Part shown: positions 8,846-17,973 of the stretch, piece after piece
Layout: every line of letters starts with the position of its first letter
Position numbering within the stretch: the first letter of the stretch is position 1
Assembly (NCBI GenBank): GCA_017745075.1
Contig: JAGIAD010000015.1
Coordinates: 28,240 to 92,239, forward strand
Reading direction: 5' to 3'
Origin: Sphingobacteriaceae bacterium
GTDB taxonomy: Bacteria > Bacteroidota > Bacteroidia > Sphingobacteriales > Sphingobacteriaceae
Length of the DNA: 64,000 bases
Made by a program: the position numbers and the translations under genes
The notes under the pieces: generated by a model
The model's input: the letters and a program-made list of their open reading frames with translations, nothing else
The model's database searches: none
What the model was told of the DNA's origin: nothing

Positions 8846-9691
8846 ATGACGAAACAAGGCATAAAACCAAATATTTTAGTTGTAAATGACGATGGTATTA
8901 CAGCTACGGGAATCAGGAATTTAATGGAGGTAATGCAGGAGCTGGGCAATGTAGTAGTGGTGGCGCCCGATAGTCCGCAGAGTGGAATGGGACATGCCAT
9001 AACCATTGGTAAACCGATCCGATTTGATAAAGTAGAGCTTTACGAAGGGGTAGAAATGTACAAATGCAGCGGTACCCCGGTTGATTGTGTTAAACTTGCC
9101 GTAAACAAGATTTTTAAGGGAAAAAAACCTGATTTATGTGTTTCTGGAATTAACCATGGCTTGAATAACTCCATTAATGTATTGTATTCAGGAACCATGT
9201 CGGCTGCGGTAGAAGGTGCCATTGAAAAAATTCCGTCTATAGGTTTCTCTTTAGACGATTTTGCCGCCGATGCCGATTTTAGTCATACCAAAAAGTACAT
9301 TAAAAATATTTGTGAGCAGGTCTTGGCAAACGGCTTGCCCGAAGGAACTTTATTAAATGTCAATTTCCCGAAAGGAAGTAATTTAAAAGGCATTAAAGTC
9401 TGCCGTCAGGCCAATGCAAAATGGATGGAAGAGTTTGATGAAAGGACCGATCCTTACAAACGACCATATTATTGGTTAACAGGTGTTTTCGAAAATTTTG
9501 ATAAAGGAGAAGACACCGATGTTTGGGCATTGGAACACAATTATGTTTCTATTGTTCCTGTTCAGTTCGATTTAACGGCGCATCATGCTATCCAAACGTT
9601 GAACAGCTGGGATTTTATCGGCAAGAATAATTCAGGATCTGGTAATACGGGTACGAAAGTTTCGGCACCTGATGGTATTAATTTAGGTTAA
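8846..9691 (+). CDS. surE: 5'/3'-nucleotidase SurE
   Basis: 281 residues. The N-terminus NILVVNDDGITATGIRNL contains the metal-binding Asn14-Asp15-Asp16 motif of SurE, and PDSPQSGMGHAIT and CVSGINHGLN are further family signatures. SurE hydrolyses nucleoside 5'- and 3'-monophosphates in the cytoplasm with a divalent metal. The protein is about 25-30 residues longer than typical because of a Gly/Ser/Asn-rich tail (KNNSGSGNTGTKVSAPDG). It heads a plus-strand group with a small membrane-protein gene 3 nt downstream and lpxB. A -7-like TAATTCTG lies upstream (one mismatch). Confidence 0.95.
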   Translation: MTKQGIKPNILVVNDDGITATGIRNLMEVMQELGNVVVVAPDSPQSGMGHAITIGKPIRFDKVELYEGVEMYKCSGTPVDCVKLAVNKIFKGKKPDLCVSGINHGLNNSINVLYSGTMSAAVEGAIEKIPSIGFSLDDFAADADFSHTKKYIKNICEQVLANGLPEGTLLNVNFPKGSNLKGIKVCRQANAKWMEEFDERTDPYKRPYYWLTGVFENFDKGEDTDVWALEHNYVSIVPVQFDLTAHHAIQTLNSWDFIGKNNSGSGNTGTKVSAPDGINLG

Positions 9692-9694
9692 GCC

Positions 9695-9967
9695 ATGATG
9701 GATCGCTTAAAAAGCCTGAATAATTCCGTGTGGGTTGGTTTAGGGATAGGCTTGCTTGTCCCCGCAGTTTTTTGTTCCATTGCCTGGTACCTGATCCATC
9801 ATGTGGCCTATCTGTCAAAAGCAGATCTCCTTTACATTGGTGGGATTGCCGTAAATGCTTATACCATGCAAACATTTTTTAAATACAATAAAGAGAATAT
9901 TGGCAGAGGCATTTTAGCTGCAACGTTTTTGTGCGCTTTTATATTCTTTGCATATAAAGTTTTTTAG
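9695..9967 (+). CDS. Small hypothetical membrane protein between surE and lpxB
   Basis: 90 residues starting 3 nt after the surE stop, so almost certainly co-transcribed with it. Three hydrophobic stretches are visible: about 10-33 (VWVGLGIGLLVPAVFCSIAWYLI), 43-60 (ADLLYIGGIAVNAYTMQTFF) and 70-88 (GILAATFLCAFIFFAYKVF). No named family was recognised. Its position suggests an envelope role, but nothing in the sequence proves it. Confidence 0.75.
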   Translation: MMDRLKSLNNSVWVGLGIGLLVPAVFCSIAWYLIHHVAYLSKADLLYIGGIAVNAYTMQTFFKYNKENIGRGILAATFLCAFIFFAYKVF

Positions 9968-10046
9968 CAATGGAAAATGTAAGATGGAAAAGGGATTAAG
10001 GTGATTATACCTTCCACCAGCCATCTTACATCATACCTGACAAATT
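9968..10046 (+). repeat. Seven-base-period degenerate repeat with an 11-bp inverted repeat
   Basis: The spacer before lpxB holds ATGTAAGATGG (9977-9987) and its exact reverse complement CCATCTTACAT (10021-10031), with related heptads between (ATGGAAA, AAGGTGA, TTCCACC). It could fold as a hairpin in the surE-lpxB transcript. Similar heptad text occurs in other spacers of this window. Confidence 0.55.
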
Positions 10047-11150
10047 ATGAAATATTACCTCGTAGCCGGAGAAGCCTCAGGCGATTTACATGGCGCCAAT
10101 TTAATGAAAGCCTTAAAAACGGAGGATAGTGAAGCCGTGTTCAGGTATTCCGGCGGAGATAAAATGCAGGCCGAAGGCGGTGAGTTGGTTAAACACTATG
10201 CCGACATGGCTTTTATGGGCTTTACAGAGGTGCTTTTGAATTTAAGAACCATTTTTAAAAATCTTAAAGCTTGTAAGGAAGACATTATAAAATGGAAACC
10301 TGATGTGTTGATTTTGATCGATTTTCCTGGTTTTAACCTAAAAATAGCCGAGTTTGCAAAAGCCAGGAGCATAAAGGTATGTTACTATATTTCGCCCAAA
10401 GTTTGGGCCTGGAATCAGAAACGGGTACTCAAAATAAAAAGAATCGTCGATCATATGTTCTGTATTCTGCCTTTCGAAGTCGATTTTTACAAAGAGTGGG
10501 GCATGAAGGTAGATTATGTGGGCAATCCCCTTTTGGATGAAATTGCACAGTTTACGCCTGACATAAATTTTCGTGAAGCCAACCAATTTGGAGACAACAA
10601 AATTATTGCCCTCCTGCCCGGTAGCCGCAAACAGGAAATAGAGCGTTTATTGCCGGTAATGTTAAGCATAACAGAAAATTATCCTGATTATATTTTTGCT
10701 ATTGCAGCTGCTCCAACCTTTACCCAATCTTATTACCACCAGTTTACCGGGGATAAAAAAATTAAACTTCTTTTTAACAATACTTATAATTTATTGCACT
10801 ATGCCCATGCAGCCATCGTAGCTTCCGGCACCGCTACGCTCGAAACCGCCCTTTTTAAAGTTCCACAGGTGGTGGTATATAAAGGAGGTGCCATTTCGAT
10901 AGCTATTGCAAGGATGCTGGTTAAAATAAAGTTCATCTCTTTGGTTAACCTGATCGTGAACAGAAAAATCGTCACAGAACTGATCCAGGAAGATTGTAAC
11001 CCGCAAAAGTTAAGCGGGGAACTTAAAATTATTTTAAGTGGTGAGGGTAGGGATGAGATGTTGAAACATTATGGCGAGTTGCTTTTACTTATGGGGAAAC
11101 CTGGTGCTTCTGCAAAAACAGCCAAGTTAATTATGGCCTACCTGAACTAA
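10047..11150 (+). CDS. lpxB: Lipid-A-disaccharide synthase LpxB
   Basis: 367 residues, usual length for the family. Signatures: GEASGDLHGANLMKAL at the N-terminus, KPDVLILIDFPGFNLKIAEF, CYYISPKVWAWNQKR, LLPGSRKQEIERLLPVML and SGTATLETALFKVPQVVVYK. LpxB condenses UDP-2,3-diacylglucosamine with lipid X to form the lipid A disaccharide at the inner face of the cytoplasmic membrane, as a family GT19 glycosyltransferase. It lies 79 nt after the small membrane-protein gene, probably within the surE operon. Confidence 0.96.
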   Translation: MKYYLVAGEASGDLHGANLMKALKTEDSEAVFRYSGGDKMQAEGGELVKHYADMAFMGFTEVLLNLRTIFKNLKACKEDIIKWKPDVLILIDFPGFNLKIAEFAKARSIKVCYYISPKVWAWNQKRVLKIKRIVDHMFCILPFEVDFYKEWGMKVDYVGNPLLDEIAQFTPDINFREANQFGDNKIIALLPGSRKQEIERLLPVMLSITENYPDYIFAIAAAPTFTQSYYHQFTGDKKIKLLFNNTYNLLHYAHAAIVASGTATLETALFKVPQVVVYKGGAISIAIARMLVKIKFISLVNLIVNRKIVTELIQEDCNPQKLSGELKIILSGEGRDEMLKHYGELLLLMGKPGASAKTAKLIMAYLN

Positions 11151-11295
11151 ATCTTTAGATTGTATTATTCTTTAATAAACGTTTCTAAGACGATTAATAT
11201 AAAAAATGTTAAATTGCGCTTTTATAGTGGTAAAAATTTAAAGCAGTAATTTTTATTTAACTTTAAATCGATTAAATCAAAAGAAATTCAAGCAA

Positions 11296-12300
11296 ATGAA
11301 ATCGCTTTCTATCAAAGATATAGCTGTAAAAGCAAATGTATCAATTACTACAGTATCATTCATTATCAACGGTAAGGCAAAAGATAAATCGATAAGCGAT
11401 GCAGTAATCGAGAAAGTTGAAAAAATTATCGAAGAAAGCGGTTATAAACCTAACCAGATTGCAAGAAGTTTAAGAACCGGTAACTCCAACATTATTGGTT
11501 TAATTATCGAAGATATCTCCAACTCATTCTTCTCCAGGATTGCAAGGTTAATAGAAGATAAAGCCTATAAAAGAGGTTATAAAATTATTTATTCCAGTAC
11601 AGAAAATAGTGTCGACAAAGCGAAAGAACTAATCAACATGTTTAAATCGCGAAAGGTCGATGCCTATATCATTTCTCCGATAAAAGGCATAGAAGAAGAT
11701 ATACAAATGCTCCTGGATGATGGAAATCCCGTAATCCTGTTCGATAGAAACCTTTCGGCAGTTAATGCCAGTTACGTCGGGGCCGATCATTTTAATGCTT
11801 CGTACCAATCCATACAGAATTTCATCGATCAGGGTAAAAAGAATATAGCCCTGGTTACCACTGATATTAATGTTGAACAGATTGTTGAACGTTATGATGG
11901 TTATAAAAAGGCCCTTGAGGATAATGGAATCAAGTATGATGAAAGCCTTGTGCTTAAAATACATTTTAACCAGGAAGAAAGTGAAACCATTGCCCAGATT
12001 AAAGAATTGCTTCAAAATAAACAGATAGATGCCGTACTTTTTGCAACCAATTACCTGGCAATCAGTGGACTAAAAGTATTAAAACAGATCAATAAAACAG
12101 TAGGAGCTGATTTTGGCGTGATTGCGTATGATGATCATGAAGCATTCGAACTGCATACCCCCCGTATTTCTGCTATTCAACAACCCTTAGAAGAAATAGC
12201 CGAAACCATTATTAAACTTATTTTAAGCCAGCTTTCTACAAAAAGTAAATTACCTGCTGAAGAAGTAATTATCCCTTCCCGGTTAGTGCTTAGAGACTAA
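11296..12300 (+). CDS. LacI/GalR-family transcriptional regulator, candidate regulator of the adjacent PUL
   Basis: 334 residues. The N-terminal HTH is at about 4-50 (SIKDIAVKANVSITTVSFII), with the hinge near IARSLRTG. A periplasmic-binding-protein-like ligand domain follows (NIIGLIIEDISNSFFSRIAR; NPVILFDRNL; GADFGVIAYDDHEAFELHTP), ending LPAEEVIIPSRLVLRD as in ScrR/CcpA-like members. It sits at the left edge of the PUL, directly before two strong palindromic sites. The palindromes AAAACGTTTT have the symmetric central CG of LacI-family operators and precede each PUL transcription block, so this protein is their likely reader. The effector, perhaps mannose or a mannoside, is unknown. A weaker AAACGTTT core at 11177-11184 in its own leader may allow autoregulation. 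Confidence 0.93.
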   Translation: MKSLSIKDIAVKANVSITTVSFIINGKAKDKSISDAVIEKVEKIIEESGYKPNQIARSLRTGNSNIIGLIIEDISNSFFSRIARLIEDKAYKRGYKIIYSSTENSVDKAKELINMFKSRKVDAYIISPIKGIEEDIQMLLDDGNPVILFDRNLSAVNASYVGADHFNASYQSIQNFIDQGKKNIALVTTDINVEQIVERYDGYKKALEDNGIKYDESLVLKIHFNQEESETIAQIKELLQNKQIDAVLFATNYLAISGLKVLKQINKTVGADFGVIAYDDHEAFELHTPRISAIQQPLEEIAETIIKLILSQLSTKSKLPAEEVIIPSRLVLRD

Positions 12301-12342
12301 AAAAAGTCCACCCTTACTCATTGTCATAAATTTTTTACTTAC

Positions 12343-12354
12343 TAAAACGTTTTA
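12343..12354. promoter_or_regulatory. LacI-family operator, susC1 distal site
   Basis: TAAAACGTTTTA, a perfect 12-bp palindrome, 41 nt upstream (centre to centre about 43) of a second site. The 12301-12631 spacer holds these two sites and a TTATC/GATAA leader motif at 12562-12580. No exact TAnnTTTG element was found. Confidence 0.7.
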
Positions 12355-12383
12355 TTATAATTTATAATTTTTATTATTGATAT

Positions 12384-12399
12384 GCTAAAACGTTTTAGC
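12384..12399. promoter_or_regulatory. LacI-family operator, susC1 proximal site
   Basis: GCTAAAACGTTTTAGC, a perfect 16-bp palindrome. With the site at 12343 it forms a pair spaced about four helical turns, an arrangement suited to cooperative binding or looping. It lies 233 nt before the susC1 start. Confidence 0.75.
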
Positions 12400-12631
12400 C
12401 TTACCGGATTAAATTTTTATGAGCATTACACCAATTCCCACTGATTATTAAGGGATTGTATCAAGCACAGGTATGAGTCTTGTCGTCGGGATTTTCTGTG
12501 GTTATCCAATCAAACCTTAATTATAACAATAACATACATATCGGGCACTAGCCCTGTCTGGTTATCGCTCTCGCAGATAAACAACACCAGAAAACAATAA
12601 CTAATCATTTATAATTAAAACAAAACCGTTA

Positions 12632-15600
12632 ATGAAAATTAATTTACTCAAAATTACAGGGCTGTCTGCTGCCATTGTGTTGCTGAATGGTCCTGCGTTT
12701 TCAATGAATCCGGAGTGGGAAAGTACACGGAGGTTCTTGAATGGAAACGTGCTCGGGGGGTACGTTCAGGCGCAAAAAAATGTAACCGGAACGGTGGTCG
12801 ACGAAAATGGGCATCCAGTACCAGGTGCCGGAATTAAAAATCAGAGTACCGGCAAAACAACTGTAACCGATGTTGCCGGAAAATTTATGATTGAAGCCAG
12901 TGCCGGACAGGTACTTCGTTTTACCTATATCGGCTACGAAACACAGAATATCACTGTAGGCGAGTCGTCGGTCATTAATGTAAAACTTGCTGTCTCTAAA
13001 AATACCGATTTACAGGAAGTAACTGTTGTAGCTGTTGGTTACGGCACACAATTGCAAAAGGAAGTAACTTCGGCAGTTGCTCACGTTGGATCTGAGGATT
13101 TCAGACAAAGTGGTTCGAGAAATGCATTGGACCTGGTGCAGGGTAAAGTAGCGGGCTTAAACATTACCCGTAGTGGTTCTAACCCTAACTCTGGTGTTAG
13201 TGTGCAGCTTCGTGGGGTGGTTACCGTAACCGGAAGCTCTAGTCCTTTATTTGTAATCGACGGAATTCCCGGTGGTAACCCTGATTTATTGCAACAAGAC
13301 GATATCGAATCAATCGACGTATTAAAAGATGGTTCTGCTGCGGCAATTTACGGTTCCAGTGCCAATGCGGGTGTAATTTTGATTACTACTAAAAAAGGTA
13401 AAGCCGGACCTCCGCAATTTAACTATTCCGGTTATGCGCGAAAAGAATATTACAACCAATGGTTAGATTTCTTAACTCCATCAGAGTTTAAAGCAAAAAT
13501 TGCTTCAGGTGAAATTAAGCAACAAAACTTCGGAAGTGAAACCGATTTTGTTGATCAGTTAATTAATCATGACAATCTGACCCAAAACCATAACTTAAGT
13601 TTTAGCGGAGGTACTGATAAAACCAGTTACAGGGCCAGTATCAACTACCGCGATTTGCAAGGTATTGCTAAGGAAAACAGTCGCGAAGAATATACGCTAA
13701 GGTTTAACATTAACCAGACTGGTTTAGATAACAGGTTAAAAATTCAGGCCAATTTAGTAACCAACTTCAATAAGGCCAATTTACTTGGTGGCGGAGGTTG
13801 GGAAAGTGAGCAAACCAAAAACCCTACTTTATCTAACTACAATCCAGACGGGTCTTATCGTTTCGATCTGACCAGTACCAACGAGTTCGCGCGTTTGTTT
13901 CAGGAAACATCTTATCGTAAACAACAAACCAGCTCGGCAGATGTTAAAGCCGACTTAGACATTATAGATGGTTTAAAAGCTTCGGTTTTTGGTTCGGTGA
14001 CCCGCGATAACCGTTATGATGGACAATACCGCCTGAAAGCCAGTGAAAACTCTGTAGAAAACACAGATTTTCCGGGTGGTGGTTATGCTTACAAAGGCGA
14101 TTACCTATCGCAGGCATGGGCTTTAGAGCCAACTTTGCAGTATAGCAAAACCATTGCATCAAAACACAATTTAACCGCTTTAGTGGGGTACAGCTACCGT
14201 TATTTCATGGAGGAAAGCTCGAGTGCATCTAACCGCGGATTCATTAACGACTTATTCCACGAAGATAACTTAGGCCAGGGTGCTGCTTTGGGCGTAGGTA
14301 AAGCTTCGATGAGCAGTGGTAAAAACGATAATACATTAATCGCTTTCTTTGGCAGGCTTAACTATAACTACGATGGTAAATATTTGTTAACCGCTATTTT
14401 AAGAAGAGAAGGTTCATCACGCTTCGGTGCTAACAACAAGTGGGGTAATTTCCCGGCAGTTTCAGCAGCATGGAACGTTACTCAGGAAGATTTCATGAAG
14501 AACATTAACTGGGTAAATAACTTAAAGTTAAGAGTGGGTTATGGTGAAACAGGTAACAGTGGTTTCTCAAACAACGCATCGAGGGTAACTCTTGGCGGCG
14601 GCGGTAGATATCTATACCCGGATGGCCAATATCTTGAAACTTACGGTCCAAACCGAAACCCTAATCCAAACCTGAAATGGGAAACCAAAAGAGAAACCAA
14701 CATTGGTCTTGAATTTAGCGTGTTGAAGAGTAAACTATCAGGATCAATAGACTTATTTAAACGCACTACCAAGGATTTATTAGATACTTATACTTCTCCT
14801 CAGCCTCCGTTTGTTCAAAGTTCTATTTACACCAATGTAGGTACAATTTCTTCAAAAGGTATTGAGTTGGCATTAAGTTATGCTGCGTTTAAAACAAGAG
14901 ATTTCAGCTGGGATATTGATGCAACAGCAAGTACATTAAGAAATACTTTGGATTCTTATTCAAACGATGAATATAAAATTTTATACAAAACCTTTGGTGG
15001 GATTGGTGGTGCCGGTGCATTAGGTGATGCAATTGTAACTTACGAAGGCGGCGCTTTAGGTGAATTCTGGGGTAAAAAATTCGCAGGTTTTACTTCCGAT
15101 GGTAAATGGTTATTCTACAACAGAAATGGCCAGGCTGTACCAAATGCACAGATCAATAACTCAAGAGATAAAAACGTAACAGATTTACAAATGATTGGTA
15201 ATGCAATTCCTAAGTATTACGCATCAATGGCACATAATTTCAGGTATAAACAATTTGATTTACGTGTTTTCTTAAGGGGTAAATTCGATTATGATATCTT
15301 AAACAGAAATGCACTTTCTTATGCAAACAAAACATGGTCTGGTAACCTGTTAACCAGTACTTTCGATAAATACAGCCAGATCAATGATACTTATATGTAC
15401 TCTGATTACTATCTGGAAAAAGGGAGCTATGTTAAGCTGGACGAGGTAACTATTGGCTACAACTTTAAATTAAAAACCAAATTAATTAGAAACATGCGCA
15501 TTTATGCAAGCGGACAAAACTTAGCAACCATTACCGGTTACACCGGCAGCGATCCTGATTTTATTGCCGATAACGGTACCGGACCAGGTGTAGATAACAG

Positions 15601-15655
15601 TGGTGCATATCCAAGTACCCGTTCTTTCTTGTTTGGATTAAATGTTGGATTTTAA
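12632..15655 (+). CDS. SusC/RagA-family TonB-dependent outer-membrane transporter (first PUL pair)
   Basis: 1007 residues with an N-terminal signal region. A carboxypeptidase-regulatory-like domain lies at about 50-135 (NVTGTVVDENGHPVPGAG), then LQEVTVVAVGYGTQ. A TonB-dependent plug follows at about 150-245 (SSPLFVIDGIPGG, DIESIDVLKDGSAAAIYGSS, GVILITTKKG), and the beta-barrel runs to the terminal Phe (FLFGLNVGF). It lacks an STN domain, so anti-sigma signalling through it is not expected. It is predicted to import oligosaccharide through the outer membrane under its SusD lid. susD1 begins 11 nt downstream. Two LacI-type operators lie upstream. Confidence 0.95.
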   Translation: MKINLLKITGLSAAIVLLNGPAFSMNPEWESTRRFLNGNVLGGYVQAQKNVTGTVVDENGHPVPGAGIKNQSTGKTTVTDVAGKFMIEASAGQVLRFTYIGYETQNITVGESSVINVKLAVSKNTDLQEVTVVAVGYGTQLQKEVTSAVAHVGSEDFRQSGSRNALDLVQGKVAGLNITRSGSNPNSGVSVQLRGVVTVTGSSSPLFVIDGIPGGNPDLLQQDDIESIDVLKDGSAAAIYGSSANAGVILITTKKGKAGPPQFNYSGYARKEYYNQWLDFLTPSEFKAKIASGEIKQQNFGSETDFVDQLINHDNLTQNHNLSFSGGTDKTSYRASINYRDLQGIAKENSREEYTLRFNINQTGLDNRLKIQANLVTNFNKANLLGGGGWESEQTKNPTLSNYNPDGSYRFDLTSTNEFARLFQETSYRKQQTSSADVKADLDIIDGLKASVFGSVTRDNRYDGQYRLKASENSVENTDFPGGGYAYKGDYLSQAWALEPTLQYSKTIASKHNLTALVGYSYRYFMEESSSASNRGFINDLFHEDNLGQGAALGVGKASMSSGKNDNTLIAFFGRLNYNYDGKYLLTAILRREGSSRFGANNKWGNFPAVSAAWNVTQEDFMKNINWVNNLKLRVGYGETGNSGFSNNASRVTLGGGGRYLYPDGQYLETYGPNRNPNPNLKWETKRETNIGLEFSVLKSKLSGSIDLFKRTTKDLLDTYTSPQPPFVQSSIYTNVGTISSKGIELALSYAAFKTRDFSWDIDATASTLRNTLDSYSNDEYKILYKTFGGIGGAGALGDAIVTYEGGALGEFWGKKFAGFTSDGKWLFYNRNGQAVPNAQINNSRDKNVTDLQMIGNAIPKYYASMAHNFRYKQFDLRVFLRGKFDYDILNRNALSYANKTWSGNLLTSTFDKYSQINDTYMYSDYYLEKGSYVKLDEVTIGYNFKLKTKLIRNMRIYASGQNLATITGYTGSDPDFIADNGTGPGVDNSGAYPSTRSFLFGLNVGF

Positions 15656-15666
15656 AGAATAATAAA

Positions 15667-17310
15667 ATGAAAAATAAATCAATTATATATGGTGCGCTTG
15701 CATTTGTACTAAGCATTACAAGTGCTTGTACCAAACTGGATGAAAACGCATACGATCAGTTACTGACAGATAATTTTTATAATAACAAAACAGAAGTTTT
15801 ATCGGCCGTTTTAAGACCTTACACACACGCTAATGCATGGGTTACTCCTTCAGGTCAGGATGGCTGGTGGCGTTTAGCCGAGCTTTCGGGCGATCAGCTG
15901 GCATGGCCAACAAAAGGCCGCCATGGCGAAGATGGTGGTAAATGGAAAAGATTGCACTACCATACCTGGACTACTGACGAAGGCGGGATTAACAATGCCT
16001 GGTCTTTAATGTTCTGGGGCATGGGCTTGTGTAACGACCCGATTGAAAATATCGAAAAACGCGATATCGGCCAGATGGGACTTACACAGGTTGAAAAAGA
16101 TGCCTTTATTGCCGAATTAAAATTATTAAGGGCATTCCACTATATAAAATTGATGGATTTGTTCGGAAATATCCCGGTAGTTACACAAGTAGGTATTCCT
16201 GCTAAACCGGCAACAAAATCACGTAAAGAAGTATTTGATTTTATCGAATCGGAGATTAAATCCAATATAGATAAAGCACCTAAACTTTCGCGGGGTATGC
16301 TTGGCCGTATGAGCCAGGCTGGTGGTTATGCGATGCTGGTAGAACTTTACTTAAATGCAGAGGTTTGGACCGGAACACCACGCTGGGATGATTGTATAGC
16401 TGCTGCTAATAAATTAATTTCAGGCGAAGCTGGTGCACAGAACGGTGTAATGGCACTTGACCCGAACATCACCGATCAGTTTAAAACCACTAACGACTTA
16501 TCTAAAGAAGTTATTTTCTCTATTGCTTATAACTATAGTATAGCTAACTTTCAGCCATCATGGCCAGGCGAATTCTACCACTTTAAGCAACAGCAGATTT
16601 ATGGCGGCGGTAGAAATGGTAACGATGGTATTGTGTTAATACCTGGTGTTTTTACCACTTACGAAGATGCCGATTTAAGAAAAAGAACCTGGCTTTTAGA
16701 AGGCCCGATGTTTCAGTTCGTGGCTCCAACCCAGCCGGTTTTGGCATCTGAAGAATACAACGGATCTCAATTGGTATTTGTCGATAATATCCGTAAAAAC
16801 AAAACAGGTTCTACTTTGAGTAACATGAGCGAAGGTGAAGAAAATTCGGGCGTTCGTTTTAATAAATATAAATTGGGTAACCAGTTTGCTGGTCCGGGTG
16901 GTGTGCCAGCCATCGATCCGAATTATAACAATGGCGATTGGAATATCTACCGCTTAACAATGATTTATTTTGCCAAGGCAGAAGCTATTATGCGCAAGAA
17001 TGGGGGAGTAGCCACAGCAGAAGCTGTACAGTTAATTAACGATTGTAAAAAACGTGCATTTAGCGAAGCTGATTTTGCTACACGTGCTTATACGACCGCA
17101 TCTTTAACACTTGATGAGTTGTTAGCTGAAAGAGGAAGAGAATTTATCTTTGAAGGAATGAGGAGAGACGACCTCATCCGTTTTGGAAAATTTACTACCG
17201 GTACCTGGTGGGATCACACACCAACAACTGCTACGAAAGCGCTTTATCCAATTCCTCAGGTTCAACGTAGTTTGAACGGGAATTTAACTCAAAACCCTGG
17301 TTATAATTAA
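15667..17310 (+). CDS. SusD/RagB-family glycan-binding lipoprotein (first PUL pair)
   Basis: 547 residues. Lipoprotein signal with Cys at residue 21 (LSITSACTKLDEN). Family signatures are KLLRAFHYIKLMDLFGNIPVV (N-terminal TPR part), IYRLTMIYFAKAEAIMRKNGG and LLAERGREFIFEGMRRDDLIRFGKF, with the terminal LTQNPGYN. SusD proteins cap their partner SusC and bind glycan on the cell surface. It is co-transcribed with susC1 and followed by a strong terminator. Confidence 0.95.
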   Translation: MKNKSIIYGALAFVLSITSACTKLDENAYDQLLTDNFYNNKTEVLSAVLRPYTHANAWVTPSGQDGWWRLAELSGDQLAWPTKGRHGEDGGKWKRLHYHTWTTDEGGINNAWSLMFWGMGLCNDPIENIEKRDIGQMGLTQVEKDAFIAELKLLRAFHYIKLMDLFGNIPVVTQVGIPAKPATKSRKEVFDFIESEIKSNIDKAPKLSRGMLGRMSQAGGYAMLVELYLNAEVWTGTPRWDDCIAAANKLISGEAGAQNGVMALDPNITDQFKTTNDLSKEVIFSIAYNYSIANFQPSWPGEFYHFKQQQIYGGGRNGNDGIVLIPGVFTTYEDADLRKRTWLLEGPMFQFVAPTQPVLASEEYNGSQLVFVDNIRKNKTGSTLSNMSEGEENSGVRFNKYKLGNQFAGPGGVPAIDPNYNNGDWNIYRLTMIYFAKAEAIMRKNGGVATAEAVQLINDCKKRAFSEADFATRAYTTASLTLDELLAERGREFIFEGMRRDDLIRFGKFTTGTWWDHTPTTATKALYPIPQVQRSLNGNLTQNPGYN

Positions 17311-17320
17311 AATCGGAAAA

Positions 17321-17347
17321 GGTGCTCAATTTGAGCACCTTTTTTTG
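17321..17347 (+). terminator. Rho-independent terminator after susD1
   Basis: Stem GGTGCTCA (17321-17328) / TGAGCACC (17332-17339) with a tight loop, then seven T. It starts 11 nt after the susD1 stop. Confidence 0.9.
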
Positions 17348-17427
17348 CTTTCCAAATCAAATTTTGTAACCTATAAGTTACTAATCGAAGGGGTTAAATT
17401 CTCCTTTTTTTATTTAGTATTGATTTA

Positions 17428-17441
17428 GTAAAACGTTTTAC
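17428..17441. promoter_or_regulatory. LacI-family operator overlapping a promoter before the glutaminase remnant/GH92 block
   Basis: GTAAAACGTTTTAC, a perfect 14-bp palindrome. It lies between a TTG (17420-17422) and a -7-like TTATTTTG (17443-17450), 20 nt apart, so a bound repressor would occlude the promoter. Confidence 0.75.
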
Positions 17442-17576
17442 CTTATTTTGAGCTTTTATAACCTAAATTCATTTTAACCATTAACCTCATCCGCCACTTA
17501 TTCAGGTCCGGAATAAGATTTTCGGTTGATAAATTGGTAAAATGTTATCAATCACCATTAAACCAAATATTAATTT

Positions 17577-17875
17577 ATGAGAAAACTCTTCTTATTAACA
17601 CTTTGCCTTTTGCTTCATATAATTGTTAAAGCACAAGATAAAGCCCCGGCGTATCCCTTAATCACTCACGATGCTTATTTCAGTATCTGGTCCTTTGGCG
17701 ATGACGAACGGGCAAAGACAAAATGGACTACCAACGATCTTTACTTCCGTCGCATTTTCGATCTGAACAATATTGGCACGAAACCACTAATGGCAAAATG
17801 ACCGGCTTTCAGGCTAGAAGTGTAGTTGGCGGTTATTTTATTAAAATGTTAGCAGATAAATGGGAGATTAAATAA
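17577..17875 (+). pseudogene. Remnant of a DUF4964/DUF5127/DUF4965 glutaminase-family protein with a large internal deletion
   Basis: An ATG at 17577 opens 74 codons with a signal peptide ([20 protein letters not shown]) and the typical N-terminus of secreted DUF4964/DUF4965 glutaminase-type proteins ([20 protein letters not shown]). It ends abruptly at a TGA (17799-17801). From 17798 in another frame the DNA reads [20 protein letters not shown] and stops at 17873-17875, like the extreme C-terminus of the same family. Members are usually around 800 residues, so roughly 700 residues appear to have been deleted, leaving the two ends joined out of frame. The leader keeps its LacI-type operator, which probably now drives the GH92 gene 98 nt downstream. 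Confidence 0.75.
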
Positions 17876-17877
17876 AA

Positions 17878-17946
17878 CTTTTTAAGCCAGATAGTCTGCA
17901 GTGTGAACTGTAAGTAATACTGGTTTTTAGTATGCAGCTTAAAAAG
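17878..17946 (+). repeat. Inverted repeat in the spacer between the glutaminase remnant and GH92
   Basis: CTTTTTAAGC (17878-17887) is matched by GCTTAAAAAG (17937-17946), a perfect 10-bp pairing around a 49-nt interior. It lies in the leader of the GH92 gene. No T-run follows, so it is not an obvious terminator. Confidence 0.45.
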
Positions 17947-17973
17947 CGCAAAAAATAAACACACAAACAAACA

